Notes under the pieces: model-generated
What the model saw: the letters and a program-made list of their open reading frames with translations, nothing else
Databases searched by the model: none
What the model was told of the DNA's origin: nothing
From: Cacajao melanocephalus
Taxonomy: Eukaryota; Chordata; Mammalia; Primates; Pitheciidae
Direction of reading: 5' to 3'
Length of the DNA: 64,000 nt
NCBI GenBank assembly: GCA_963573385.1
Contig: CAUYLG010062914.1
Span: forward strand, 1 to 64,000
Shown: positions 1 through 11,882 of the stretch, piece by piece
How the letters are laid out: each line of letters starts with the position of its first letter
Position numbering within the stretch: position 1 is the first letter of the stretch
Program-made: the position numbers and the translations under genes

Positions 1-556
1 AATTAGTTCAACCACTATGGAAGACACTGTGGTGATTTCTCAAGGATCTAGAAATAGAAATTCCATTTGACCCAGCAATCCCATTACTGGGCATATACCC
101 AAAGAACTATAAATCGTTCTACTATAAAGACACATGCACACATATGTTCACTGCAGCCCTGTGTACAATAGCAAAGACCTGGAACCAACCCAAATGCCCA
201 TCAATGATAGACTGGACAAAGAAAATGTGGTACATATACACCATGAAATACTATGCAGCCAAAAAAAACAATGCGTTTGTGTTCTTTGTAGGGACTTGGA
301 TGGATCCAGAAACCATCACTCTCAGCAAACTGACACAAGAACAGAAAGCCAAACACCACATGTTCTCACTCATAGATAAGTGTTGAACGGTGAGAACACG
401 TGGACTCAGGGAGAGGAGCATCACACACTGGGAGCAGTTGTGGTGGCGTAGGGGAGAGACAGTGGGGGGTGCGGAGGGAGGGGAGGGTAGGGAAGGAGAA
501 CATGGGGAGAAATGCCAGATATAGTATGCTCCTAAAGTTAAATAAACAATTAAAAA
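1..556 (+). mobile_element. L1 3' end (ORF2 C terminus and 3' UTR)
   Basis: Plus-strand LINE-1 sequence: the ORF2 tail (GTDPAIPLLG-type region, then AKTWNQPKCPS), the sequence upstream of the ORF2 stop, then the G-rich 3' UTR and an A-rich tail near 550. The reading frame is broken and the element continues left of the window. It looks primate-age (L1P class). It lies antisense to LANCL1 in its intron. Confidence 0.9.
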
Positions 557-1003
557 AAATTCATGTTAAACAATCTCTTCACCGTCATACCCTCTGCTTC
601 CACTTTAAAAGCTAAGATAATTTCAGTTGTAAAACAGTTTGTGAAGTGTAAAGTACTTTCTTAAGCAATTATTTGCTTCTTTTACATTTCTATTTAAAAA
701 CCTGTACATATCACCCACACCAACAAAGCATTTTGTAAATATGAATTATTTGGAATAATCCTATTATGAATCCTAATCTAATCTGAACCAGTATCGTCAG
801 ACCATCTATATACCACTGCAGAATGAAACAACAAAATGAAATTGTAAAATTCTAATTAATTGTAATAATCATTTTACTAAGCATATATAACACTCAGAAG
901 TACTTTAGCAGAAATTCTAATAAGTACCCTCTGACTCTTAGTCTTTTGTTGAAATGATAGATGGGAAAAAAATTAAAGGAGTCTAGTTTTTCAGTTGCAA
1001 GTG
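557..1003. other. AT-rich intron sequence, nothing assigned
   Basis: Unassigned LANCL1 intron sequence between the L1 tail and the Tigger element. No repeat, exon or structured element was recognised. Confidence 0.5.
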
Positions 1004-4001
1004 CAGTGGGCTCTTAAACAACATGAGTTTGAACTGCACAGGTCTACTTATACACAGATTTTAATAAATATATTGGGAACATTTTTGGAGATTTGTTGAC
1101 AATTTGACAAAACTTGCAGATGAACTGTGTAGCCCAGAAATATCAAAAAAATTAAGAAAAAGGTATGTCATTAATGCACAAAATATATGTAGATACTAGT
1201 CTATTTATCACTAGGATAAAATATACATAAATATATTATGAAAAGTTAAAATTTATCAAAACATGCATACAGACTGTACATGGCACCACCTGCAGTCAAG
1301 AGAAATGTAAACAAATGTAAAGATGAAGTACTAAATAACTTCATAAATTGGTGTATACTGTAGTATAGCAATAATTTCTTAGCCACCTCCTTTTGCTACT
1401 GATGTGAGCTTAATGTTGCTCCACTTAAAACAACATGTGATGCAAATTATTTCTGCTTGAGATAATTATTTCTGTCTCTCCACTAAATTACATATCACAG
1501 TAAAAAGTGTTCTCTTGTGGTTCTTGCATATTTTTAATTGTGTTTAGTGCAATATTGTAAACCTTGAATAACACCATGGGACACATACAAAGTGCCACTA
1601 GTGATGCTGAAAGTGCTTCCAAGAAGCAGAGAAAAGTCATGACATTACATGAAATACCTTAACTGCTTGATAAAATGTAATCATAAATTGAGGTCTGCAG
1701 CGGCAGTTGCCTGCCATTTTAAGATAAATGAATCCAGCATAAGGACCACTGTAAAGAATGAAAAGGAAATTCATGAAGCCATCACTGCAGCTACACTAGC
1801 AGGCATAAAACCCTTGCACTTTTAGCGAAACTGCAGTACATATTGAAAATGTAGCCTTTATGTGGGCGCAGGACTCTAATATGATTCAAGAAAATGTAAA
1901 GTCAATATACGACAACTAAAAGCAAAACAAATCTAAAGCTGGAGAATTTAATGCCAGCAAGGGTTGGTTTGATAATTACAGAAAGAGGTTTGTTTGGCTT
2001 AAAAAAAAAAAAAAGTCAAGATAACAGAAGCAGCAGCTTCTGAAAACTGAGAGGTGGCAAACAAGTTCCCAGGTACCAGGAAGAAAAATTGAGAAAGGAT
2101 ATCTGCCTGAAAAAATGTGTACCCTATTCCGGGGGGGAAAAAGCCACAAAGGACATGCATTAGTAAGGAAGAGAAGTGAGCACTAGGATTTAAGGCAGGA
2201 AGGGATAGGCAAACTCTACTGTTCTATGCAAATGCAGTAGAGTTTATGATCAGGACTACCCTTATTTATATTGCCAACTCCAGAGTCATGAAAAGATGAG
2301 CACCAGCTGCCAGTCTTTTGGTTGTACAGTTAGGCTTGGACAACAATAACCTTTTTTATGGTTTGGTTCCACCAATGCTTTGTCCTTGATGTAGGGAAGT
2401 ATCTTGCCAGTAGGGACTGCCTTTTAAAGTTTTTTCAATAGTGCACAATGCCCCTAGCTACCCAGAACCCAAGAGTTCAACACTGAAGGCATCAAAGTGG
2501 TCTTCTTGCCCCAGACATGTCTCTAATTCAGCCTCTACATCAGAGGTCATAAGGACTTCTCTGGCTCTTTATAAATAGTACTTTATGGAACAGATTGTCA
2601 ATGCTATGGAGTACCCTGTGGAGACAAAAGTGACTCCATCTTGGAAGCTAATCCTCTACGCTGACTTCTGATTAGCCCCAGCCCAGTGAATGCCTCCTGG
2701 TTTTTACTTTATTTACTGTCCTAGTATAAGAAAAAGGAACCTTGGTGCTATCACACAAATTATAGGCTATGACACACATAGTTTTCTTGCCTGTTTTGGA
2801 GGGTTTCCTTTCCCCATGGTAGGTAAGCCCTGGGTCTCTGGAGTAACAGTGTTGACATCTTCCAGTCTTGCCACTGCCCAAGACCATGCTGTCTGTCTAA
2901 GTTCTCCAATAAAACAGCCTTTACTGACAAACTGGATTTTCTGCTTCCTTCTTTGGTTTTTCAGCTCCTTGAGCATTTGGGGGTCACTTTGCATATGTGA
3001 CCCTTTCACGGAACAACCCGGATGAAGAGAATGTCATGAAAGTCTAGAAGAATTACACCACTGCAATGCCATCGTTGATACAGTAAAGCCACAAAACCCA
3101 TCAAGGCTGAAACAACAAATTCCTGCTGGAGAAAACTGGGTCCAGATATTGTGCACGACTTCACAGGCACCAATCCAGGAGATCATGAAAGACATTATGG
3201 ATATAGCAAAAAAAAGTGGGGGATGGGGATGAAGGATTTCAAGATATGAATGTTGGAAAAATTCAAGAGCTAACAGACACCAAACCAGAGGAATTAATAG
3301 AAAGTGACTTGATGAAGGTGAGTTCTTACAAACTAGTGCTAGAGGATGAGGAAGATATAGAAGCAGCAGTGCCAGAAAACTAATTGACATTAGTCTGGCA
3401 AAGGAGTTTGATTATTCAATACTGCTTCTGACTTCTTTTCTGACACGTACTCGTATGTGCTATGGGCACTGACACCAAAGCAAATGGTGGAAGAACTGGC
3501 AATGTACAGAGATATTTTTAGAGAAATGAAAAAGCAAAAAATATCAGACAGAAATTAAGATGTATTTCTGCAAAGTTACAACCAGTGTTCTTGCCTCTCC
3601 CGCCTTTCCTTCCACCTATCTTCACTTCTTCTGCTTCTGCCACCCCTGAGAGCAAGACCAACTCTCTTTTCCTCCTCTTCCTCAGCCTACTCAGCATGAA
3701 GAAAATGAGGACGAAGACCTTTATAATGATCCACTTCCACTCAAGGAATAAATATATTTTCCCTTCCTTATGATTTTGCTTAATAACATTTTCTTTTTTC
3801 TACCTTACTTTATTGTAAAAATATAGTACGTATTAAATGTAGCACAAAAAATAGATGTTTATCAACTATATATGTTATCAGACTCCTCAACAGCAAGCTA
3901 TTAGCAGTTAAGTTTTGGGAGCGAGAGAAAAGTTATACATAAATTTTTGACTGTGTCAGGGGCCTGTGCCATTAAATCGCACATCGTTCAAGAGTCAACT
4001 T
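1004..4001 (+). mobile_element. Tigger-type (pogo/Tc1-mariner) DNA transposon fossil
   Basis: The two ends are imperfect inverted repeats (CAGTGGGCTCTTAAACAACA at 1004; the matching GTTCAAGAGTCAACT near 3986-4000). Between them are fragments of a pogo-like transposase: around 1940-2030 a GWFDNYRKRF-type segment of the DNA-binding half, and around 3020-3400 and 3500-3750 the C-terminal part with FREMKKQK and a proline/serine tail ending near YNDPLPLKE. Many stops and frameshifts show it is dead. Length fits an autonomous Tigger2-like element of about 2.7 kb plus a nested LTR. The subfamily (Tigger2 or Tigger3) is uncertain. Confidence 0.85.
2617..3015 (+). mobile_element. Solo LTR (ERV1-like) nested in the Tigger
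   Basis: A 399-base block begins TGTGGAGAC and ends AACA, is bounded on both sides by ACCC (2613-2616 and 3016-3019), and carries an AATAAA signal at 2908-2913. Removing it and one ACCC joins the two halves of the Tigger transposase remnant. TG...CA ends with a 4-base duplication are typical of class I endogenous retrovirus LTRs. No internal viral sequence is present. The subfamily is not assigned. Confidence 0.8.
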
Positions 4002-4690
4002 TATACATATAACACTAAACACACAAGTGTGTCGTCTCTTCACTAGAACCCTTTCACTTTCAATCAACTGAGCAACTGAGACAAATCTAGACATACCATG
4101 AATGAGGTATTAAGAAGTTGGGCAGCCCAGTTTTGTAGCTTTCTTTAGAGTCATGAAGTAGAAATAAAGACATACAATTATGGGGTTTAGTAGGAATTGA
4201 TGCATGGTATAAATTAGGAACTTAATAATTCTGCAACAGAAAATAAAAGTTTACAAGAAAGCAGAAAAGAATGGCAAATAACTGTTTAATAAAACTACAA
4301 AAATAGTAATGTTTTACAGTATTAAGTTTAGAATCAATTGTAGTCCCTTCTAGACTTAAGTTATACTTAGCTGTAGGAAAATTATTTATGATTTGGTATT
4401 CTTATAATACTTCCTTTCTGTGGCAGGCTTTTTGCAAAGACTATTACTTATTGAATTAAAAAAGATTAAAAGAGTAAAGGTGTTATGAATCAAAATCCAA
4501 ATCAATCTCCTTGGAAACAAAGAACAGAGAAAATATTGCTTGGCAAATTTCAAAATATTTTATAGACACTGGTAAATTTATCCTTAGAAAATCTCCCCCA
4601 AAGTGAACAGATCTTTTAGCAGACATAAAAATTGAGGCTCCCTGTGCAAAACATAGGAGTCAAGAAAAAAATCATTTTTCTTGTTATATA
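4002..4690. other. AT-rich intron sequence, nothing assigned
   Basis: LANCL1 intron. I see no exon, no recognisable repeat and no structured element. Confidence 0.5.
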
Positions 4691-4699
4691 GAAGTTATA

Positions 4700-5190
4700 G
4701 CAGAGATTATTAGGTCTTACCCCAAAGTTCACTTCCTCTATTAGCAGAACCCAAGCTAAAAGACGGCATTTACCATCCTTCCTTGCTAACAGGAGTGACT
4801 ATGTGACTATGTTCTAGCCAAAGCAAAGTAAGCACAACTGAAATGTTGACTAGGACTTCCAGGAAGGCTTTTTTAAGAGAGAGAACGCATTAATGCATTC
4901 TTCTTTGACTCTTCTTCCAGCAGCCTGAAAAGCTGATGTAATGACTGGATCTTCAGCAGTCATCTTGAGCAAGAGGTAGAAGCTAGAGGCTGAAGAATGA
5001 TGGAACAGAAAGAAAGGAGCTTGGGTTCCAATTAACATCCTGAAGCTACAATATCAGGTCTGGACTGACTGACACTTTATGGCCTTCTTTTACAAGAGAA
5101 AAATGCACTATATTATTTAAACCACTATATTTGTGTGTTCTTTTTTGGGGTTTAGACAGCTGAACCTAATCCTGTCCCAAATCCTAATCC
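4700..5190 (+). mobile_element. MLT1-like (MaLR) LTR remnant
   Basis: The block has the layout of old MaLR LTRs: a 'GTGACTATGTTCTAGCCAAAG' type 5' segment (about 4795-4815), a central segment ending in a 'cagcagtcatctt' type motif, and a 3' segment where ATTTAAACCACTATATTTG (about 5114) matches the usual 'aagccactg' tail. It is heavily diverged. The superfamily assignment is likely and the exact family is not. Confidence 0.5.
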
Positions 5191-5199
5191 TATCTAACC

Positions 5200-6650
5200 A
5201 GTGTTAGCTATCAGTCTATACTTATACTGGGGAATGACATTTAACAAAATAAGGTGTTAAAGTTCTAACTAATTGTAATAACCATGCAGTTTTCTCACGC
5301 TGAACAAAGTTAAATAAATATAATGCATGTTTCCTAAAGAGTATCATTTTTTGAAAGATAACATGGGGCACAAAGTAACATAAAAATCTACCCATAATTA
5401 TATAAACATTGCTTTGACATACAACACCAAATATTTTTATTGTGTTTGTGAATGCATTTCCTTGTAATAAAACTGCAGTTAGCAATAAATGATACTTGGT
5501 AAGCTATAACATAATAGGAGGAGAAGGTATTAACACCGTGATTTTATGGGGTTGTATTTATGTTATTCAGATTGAACACCGGCACAGGGCAGCATTTTAC
5601 TTATCAAAACACTGGAGGAGACAATCTATTTTACGTGGGAATAATGGCTTTTCAACAGTGTTTGATTAGAAGACATTAGGAGCCTCACCTTCAAAACCAT
5701 TAGCAAATTTATCTCGAAGATTTTATGCCACATCCTAAAACAGCCAGCCACTAAAGACATCGTAAAGTGCTTAGTATGCCAAGTTGCCTCAGATGCTTGC
5801 CATATAAGCTGCTTTCAGAAGCCAGCAATGAGTATCACAGATACCTGAGAATAAAAGGTTGAAGGATATTGGCCACTCAAAAGAGATGAAGCCAGAAACT
5901 CCATACAGCCAAAAAATTAAACAAACTTGCATCTTACTTTGGAGTGAAATTTCTTTGCTATTTCCAAAGCTTTTAACTTTCGGTTTCTATTAGCCCTAGC
6001 AATATAAGTGTCTGACTAATGACTCTTCCCAACATTGTCAAACTTAATTCAAACTTGAAATCAATCCACGTATTTTCCCCCTAAAGCAAAGTATCTCACA
6101 ATAATGAGTTCACCTGAATGGCCAATTTAAAAGTTTAAGTCATTCTTTTGTAATCAGTGCCAGAATTAACAATGTTTCATTTTTTTTTCCAGGAATAATA
6201 AAATAATAGAAACTCCATATATGTTAGAAAAACATCTGTAAGTTTGAGCCTTATATATTACTACAATGTGGCAATCAAGAGGAAAACTCAAGATAATTGT
6301 GCACTGTGCTTGTCCTGTTTTGTTCAAACTGATATTTTTTAATAAATAGTAATGTTCAACATTCATTGATGACATTATCTATCAACCACGTCACACCTGG
6401 AACACAGTAGCTAATAAATGACAGCTGTTATACCTTCCTTCTTGAAAGAAAATCCTTTCATTCCTGTGTTAAGCTGCTACAATCCATAAAAATCATAATA
6501 AAAGGGATGGTCCAGCATTATCTAGCCTGGTCTTATTTTTACAAAACATTGACTTTAAATGTCCCTGAGATTGTAATTTTACTGATTTAATCTGCCTTCC
6601 TTATCCTTGTTAAAAAAAAAAATAGAATCATTTGTCATTATCTGAAATGC
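5200..6650. other. Intron sequence, nothing assigned
   Basis: AT-rich LANCL1 intron. Short open frames here have no recognisable protein similarity and no splice or codon support. Confidence 0.5.
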
Positions 6651-6654
6651 TTGT

Positions 6655-6840
6655 GACAAGTGTTTTGGATTTCAAATTTTGAAATTTTTGCCTTTTACCA
6701 ATTGAGCATCCAAAATGTGAACATCTGAAATCCTAAATGCTCAATGAACATTTCCTTTGAGTGTCACATCACAGCTCAAAAAGCTTCAAATTTTGGAGCA
6801 TTTTGGATTTCAGACGTTCAGATTTGTGATGCTCAACCTG
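6655..6840. mobile_element. MER2-like nonautonomous Tigger element
   Basis: Self-complementary sequence rich in 'attttggat/atccaaaat' repeats, with ATTGAGCATCC at about 6700 and the terminal GATGCTCAACCTG at 6828-6840 followed by TA. These are the hallmarks of MER2, a short deletion derivative of Tigger1. The 5' terminal repeat is degraded. The shape predicts a long imperfect hairpin. Confidence 0.75.
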
Positions 6841-6842
6841 TA

Positions 6843-7786
6843 CTAAAGAGGATGGCTAAAAGACTGCTATTATTAACAATAAATTTCTTTTATAAAGAAG
6901 CTTTCAAACTGCAGTCCATACATGACCACCTGTAACAGGACCACTGAGGCTTATAAAAGGCAAAGTCCTAGGTTCTGTTCAAGTTTTCCAGAATCAGAAT
7001 CTCTGCTATGAGGCCATTTTTATGATAAATTCTACTGTCTTAAAATCAAATTCAAATTCCTGGAATTGCAAGCTTATTCCTCCTTGCCCACTCTTTAAAG
7101 GGAATGGGAAACAGGGTCTCTAGACTATGCTTTCTTCAAGATTATACAGCTGACTTTTTGTTTTTCTACATTTGGTAAATTAATTGCAGTTCTTCAACTT
7201 TTTTTTTCTCTTTCTCACCTTTTTTGATATCAATGCACTGTTTCTTCCTAAACCTCCTCCAACCTCTCAATGATTGAGACTGGGAATACAGCAAATGCAA
7301 ACCAACCAGCAATGATTACATAGGAGGATTAGTTCATGGAATGAATACTTAACCCTGTATTCCCGTTACGGGTTAACTTTTTAAAATGATGCTTCTGGAT
7401 AAGTTTTATTCCTGAGATCAACCCTCATTACCTCTCCTTCAGGCACTGTATTTTGAAACTCTTTCCAATTCTTTCCACTGAAATTACATCTCCAAATTAA
7501 TTACGTAATATTGAAAATCAATTTTTCTCCTCACAAGTATAGCAGCCATCCAAACGTCAGCCATGAATTACATGAATATGCTTACCATGCCCTAAATTCA
7601 GGGCACTATTAAAAACCCAGAAAATACTGTGGTTGGGTTGAAAACACTGCACTCTCCCAGAAGCAATTACTCATATGCAGATGCAGGAAGCATTTAAGGG
7701 TGAACCATTCAGACAGACAGCTCTTGGAAAAATGCTCTGGCTCTTACGCACAATGCTTCTGCCAGCTCACAGTCAGCACTTCATAC
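6843..7786. other. Intron sequence downstream of exon 3, nothing assigned
   Basis: This LANCL1 intron stretch follows the exon 3 donor in the direction of transcription. No repeat was recognised. Confidence 0.5.
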
Positions 7787-7904
7787 CTGCCCAGCCAGTG
7801 TAACCGGTGCCATCTCGAGGGTCTGCTGATTTCAAGCCTCTCTCCATTTGCTGAAGAAGCTCCCGAATTTTATTGGTCAAGCGTTGTGAGAACTCAGGAG
7901 TCAG
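7787..7904 (-). CDS. LANCL1: LANCL1 coding exon 3, residues 28-66
   Basis: This 118-base minus-strand exon is flanked by an ATCTAG acceptor (AG at 7906-7905) and a GCAG/GTATGA donor (GT at 7786-7785). It encodes 39 full residues, LTPEFSQRLTNKI through RDGTGYTGWA, plus the first base of a split Gly codon (phase 1). Joined in frame to residue 27 it continues the LANCL1 N terminus without a break. The charged stretch (NKIRELLQQMERGLKS) is a likely amphipathic helix leading into the toroid. The terminal GYTGWAG is the first conserved Gly-rich turn of the LanC alpha/alpha fold, so the intron falls inside that motif. No frameshift or stop is present. Confidence 0.97.
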
Positions 7905-8519
7905 CTAGATATTAATGGAAAACAAATATCAGAATAATGTGGGTTACCCAGTTTGCTGAACTATAAGCTATCAAAGACAGGAAGGTATTTCTTTTCCACT
8001 TAGGATATACTTTTCTACCTGGGAGACTGGACAATTTATTATCTATTCTTAAACAACAACATCATGTTAACAGATTTTATAAAATACTCTTGAAAGTTAT
8101 GTTTCACATAAAATTTTTAGTAAGATACTAAAACAGACTGCCAAAGATAAACTAGCTCACAGTAATTTTCCACCTAATAGTAACTGCCTATTGTTTAAAC
8201 CAATATTTATTATAATAATAAAGTCATTTTATTAAATTAAGCACAAATCAGATGTTTGCTGCTTTCAAGCTACTGGATTTTTAGTATTCAAGCTGCAGCA
8301 AGGTAAATTCCCTAAAGAAACATCTAATCACTCTTGTTATTTTAAAAAAAAAACGATTATTTTAAAAAATGAAGTAGCATAAGAAAGGCAAAACAAATTC
8401 ATGTATATCAAGAGCCTCAAGCAGAATAGAAAGAATATCAAACTTAGCATCATAAACCCATGCCCAGCACAGCGACTGGAAGAGAATCGGGGCTTCACAA
8501 CATTTTTCAATGAATAAGC

Positions 8520-8690
8520 CTGTCTACATCCTTACCCGCTATTAGCTGAATGATCTTGCTCAACTCATAACTTCCTTATGTTTCAATTACCTCCATGAAG
8601 TCAGGATAATAACACCAGCACCGCCAATTTCAAAAGGTACTTTGAGGATTAAATGAGATAGTGTATCACAAGTCTTTCTTATTCAGGGAT
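8520..8690 (+). repeat. MIR SINE
   Basis: The order of motifs matches the MIR core: a 'gctgaatgatcttgctcaa' segment, 'cttatgtttcaattacctcc' (the 'cctcagtttcctcatc' position), 'ggataataacacc', and 'tgaggattaaatgagat'. It is diverged, as expected for a mammal-wide SINE. Confidence 0.75.
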
Positions 8691-10502
8691 GTAAATGTTA
8701 ACTAATTTTTACTAATTCTTTAGCAGATCAAGGGTCTAGGGCAAGTAATAGTTTAGCTATGGATTGAAAGTCCACTAAAGCTAGGGCTCTGGGGTGAGTA
8801 ACACCTATATGAAGGATCACAGATGCTGTGCAAATAGTGAGGTTCACACAATCATTACGTCATTCTTCCTAAAGGCAACTGAAAAATAATTTTAAACTTC
8901 TGCATACACTGACTCAGTGTCTTAAAAAGTCACTTTAATGTATCCCTCAATAATTTTAAGAACTTGCTGTGATTCTAAGACCTGAATTTCACAAAGCAAT
9001 AAAATTTCAGAACAATCTGGGAAAACATTACAAGGGTATAAACCTTTTATTTTACCATGTGAGGACTGTAGAAATAAACCTAACCACTCACATCAGAATC
9101 TCATTTTTTAAAATGGGATAAAATCTTAACACTGAGAACAGCAAGAAGGCAGTATCTGAATTAACAACAACAACAGTTTAAAAATAAACATTAAGATTCA
9201 CTGCGGAGGAGTACCCTTGATAAGGCAAATCAGACTTTTGACCACATCTGAATTATTTAATCTAAAGCGCCACTATGATCTCTTATTTCACACTCCTTAG
9301 AAGAAACTACATTGTTTGACACATACTCTCCCATTATTTAACAGTTTCTGCAAAGGCGTTAAGATTTCAACCAGACTTAAAAATACATTTAGTAGCATAA
9401 AATATACTTCAATGTTAACATAAAAGGTCTATAAATCTCAACTAAATAGAAGAGTGCATCTACATTGAGAACACATCATTTACTGTATATAGATCATTTA
9501 TAATTTATCATCTTGCTTGGCGTTCAAGAGATCAAGAATACTGAGAATGTATCAGCCTCATGAAGGGAAGTTACTTTCCGTCTGGCACATTCTGCATTTA
9601 ATAAAGGTGACCTCTGTGAGAATATAGATTGCTTGTGGTAGACCACCAAATTATTCAAACTCTAGCAATAATTTGAAGTCTCTAAAAGTCCTTTTTTTCC
9701 TAACAGACGCCAGAAAACAGACCAGTTCCTTATTGAAATCTTATGTTAATAAATCAAGGAGGACAGATCTCCAGGGTTTGATCCTGTGTTCAACGTTACA
9801 CAATTTTAGAATTAGTATGCTACTTTTTTTCTAGGATCTGTCCAAAAGCTACATTAGGCAATAAATTACATTATTACTCTCGGGTCAGGGTTTAAATTTG
9901 TGAATTTTTTCCCCTTAGAAATAAAGGGTTAAATTCATAAAAAGCATTTACTGTAAAGGCAGCCTAAACAGCTACATTTTATTGACGGTTTCTGTCATTA
10001 GGGACACATCCTCAAGTGTCTTCTTTGCCAAGTCAGCATGAAGCAGCAAGTCCTCCTCCAGCAAGACAAGACATATACTTCAGCTTGAGAATCTGCACAG
10101 CTAGGCAGAATGCAGGCCCAAATGGCCAAATGGAATCCATCTGACCCGAAGATAATTATAAAAAGCTTTGTTTGGGCAGCTTAATACTAGTCTTAAAATA
10201 ATCAAAATGACTCAAACTCCATATACATTTTGGTAGCCTATCCTACACCTCCTTCATCTCTTTCATCCCTCCCACCTGCATTACTGACCAAAGTTAATCT
10301 ATAATGTGACAAGTGTTCTAAGGAAAAAAACACAGAATCATCAGAACCACAGATTAACTTAACAGGTATGAAATCTGTAAGGCCATTATATCACATAAAA
10401 TGCCTTTTGTGTATGGCTAAGTTTCAAAGAAATAAACTAGTAAAATATTTAAAGTATGTGCCCTGTTTCCAACTTAACTCATTCTCAAAACTAAAGCTTT
10501 AT

Positions 10503-10797
10503 GTTTTTTATTGTTTAGAGACAAGGTCTCTGTTATCCAGGCTGGAGTGCAGTGATGCAATCATAGCTCACTATGGCCTCGAATCTCCTGGACTCCACCA
10601 ATTATCCTGTCTCAACCTCCCAAATGGCTGGGACTACAAGCTTTCCACCATACCTGGCTAATTTTTAAAAAATTTTTAGTAGAGACAACGTCCTGCTATG
10701 TTGCACAGACTGGTCTCAAACTCCTGGCCTCAAGCAATCCTCCTGCCTTGACTTCCCAAAGTGTCAGGATTAATGGTGTGAGCCACTGTACCCAGCC
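10503..10797 (-). mobile_element. Alu, old (AluJ-like)
   Basis: A full-length dimeric Alu in reverse orientation: a T-rich start, GGCTGGAGTGCAGTG, the A-rich linker seen as T/A-rich sequence at 10661-10680, and CCCAGCC at the end. Many substitutions (for example CTATGGCCTCGA) suggest an AluJ. It is in sense with LANCL1 in intron 2. Confidence 0.92.
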
Positions 10798-11475
10798 AAA
10801 ACTAGGTATTCTTAAAAATATCCGTATTCCTTCTTAACAATTATGTTCACCCAAAGAGGCATGAAAAACACAGGCCCCTAGTTTCTTACATCTAGGTTCT
10901 TTTATGCACAGTGATTTGTAACATGCTAACCAGTTTAATGTACAAGTTTTTTTTTTTTTTTCCAGCTGTGTGTATATCCTGTGGAGTGACACTGGTACAA
11001 AGAACTTCGGGTTTCTAATGTCCCCAAATTATCTTTGCACTAACCACTTAAAGATGTCCTTGCCACACACCAGTTTGCCCTCATCATTACCTTGACCACA
11101 CTTGTGTATAATTATAAAGGAATAACACGGCACAGGTGAATACCGTTAGGATTCCTCATCTCTTTTAAGAAGTAAACCAAAACACATAAAAAATGCGAAT
11201 TACATAGTAAACTACATGTTTATCAATTTTTAAAATTTAAACTATCAATGATTGAGCTTATTTCAATTAATAATGTTAACAATGACATATTCAACATTAT
11301 GTTAGAGCTCATATTGTATATATTAGCATGTATTTTCAAATAATTTACATATTTATCGCCGAATCATGTATTTTTTAAAGAAAGATGCTCAACTCTTTCT
11401 TCTAGAGAAAAATGAGCTCCTTTCTGAACACTGAGGGTAGAGGCAGGGATGCAGGCAGACATATCCCAAACTCAC

Positions 11476-11556
11476 CCTCCCGGCAGCATCAAAGTAGCCT
11501 TCAGCCAGGGATTTGTTATAATCGGCGTAAGGATTCGGGAAGGCCCTTTGAGCCAT
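11476..11556 (-). CDS. LANCL1: LANCL1 coding exon 2, residues 1-27 (start codon)
   Basis: On the minus strand the ATG lies at 11556-11554 and the exon encodes 27 residues beginning MAQRAFPNPYADYNKSLAEG and ending FDAAGR, which I recognise as the N terminus of LanC-like protein 1. The whole exon is 11476-11572: a pyrimidine-rich tract and a CAG acceptor (AG at 11574-11573) precede 16 bases of 5' UTR, and the exon ends GGGAGG before a GTGAGT donor (GT at 11475-11474). It ends in phase 0, which fits exon 3 beginning with a complete CTG codon. The start is chosen because it matches the known protein. The frame is also open upstream into intron 1, so the start is not set by a stop codon. Confidence 0.97.
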
Positions 11557-11572
11557 GACGCCGGAAGCGAGC
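11557..11572 (-). other. LANCL1: LANCL1 exon 2, 5' UTR part
   Basis: Sixteen bases between the splice acceptor and the ATG, reading GCTCGCTTCCGGCGTC on the minus strand. The start context is GCGTC before ATGG: the +4 G is favourable, but -3 is a pyrimidine rather than a purine, so it is a middling Kozak site. Confidence 0.9.
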
Positions 11573-11882
11573 CTGCAAAACAGGGGAAAAAAAGAAACTA
11601 GGTTGAGAAAGGGGCCTCGGCCGAGTTGCGGGGGCGGCAGCCGGCGCCCCGGTATCCCCTTTCCTCCAGCTGCGGGGCCTTCAAGCGGTCTCAGCGGCCC
11701 GAGTGGACCTCGGGCCCACTGCGGCCCACCTGCTAGGGCGTGGCGCCTTCGCGAAAAGGCTGCCAGGGCCCTTAACCCACCCAAATGAAAGGGACCCGTT
11801 TTGCAACCCCGTTCCCACGCCCGCGATTTGAAGCCAGAGTGCTTCCCGCGTCCTGAAGCCCTTCTCGGCCCTAGCCTCTCAC
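11573..11882 (-). other. LANCL1: LANCL1 intron 1 (GC-rich, 310 bases)
   Basis: GT-AG intron (GTGAG donor, TTTTGCAG acceptor) inside the CpG island. It is unusual in having an open frame across its exon-proximal part: a minus-strand ATG at 11784 is in frame with the LANCL1 start 76 codons later, with no stop between. Confidence 0.75.

Larger units (their letters stand above)
7905..11475 (-). other. LANCL1: LANCL1 intron 2
   Basis: A 3.6-kb GT-AG intron in phase 0. It holds a degenerate MIR (about 8520-8690) and an old minus-strand Alu (10503-10797). The remainder, including 8690-10500 and 10800-11470, is AT-rich sequence in which I see no repeat, exon or structured RNA. Confidence 0.9.

Noticed and set aside
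3034..3390. 118-codon minus-strand frame
   Set aside because: It is the antisense shadow of the Tigger transposase remnant on the plus strand.
11555..11788. Plus-strand 77-codon frame in the CpG island
   Set aside because: It is antisense to LANCL1 exon 2 and intron 1. Arg/Pro/Gly-rich frames are expected in GC-rich DNA, and no Kozak or splice support was seen.
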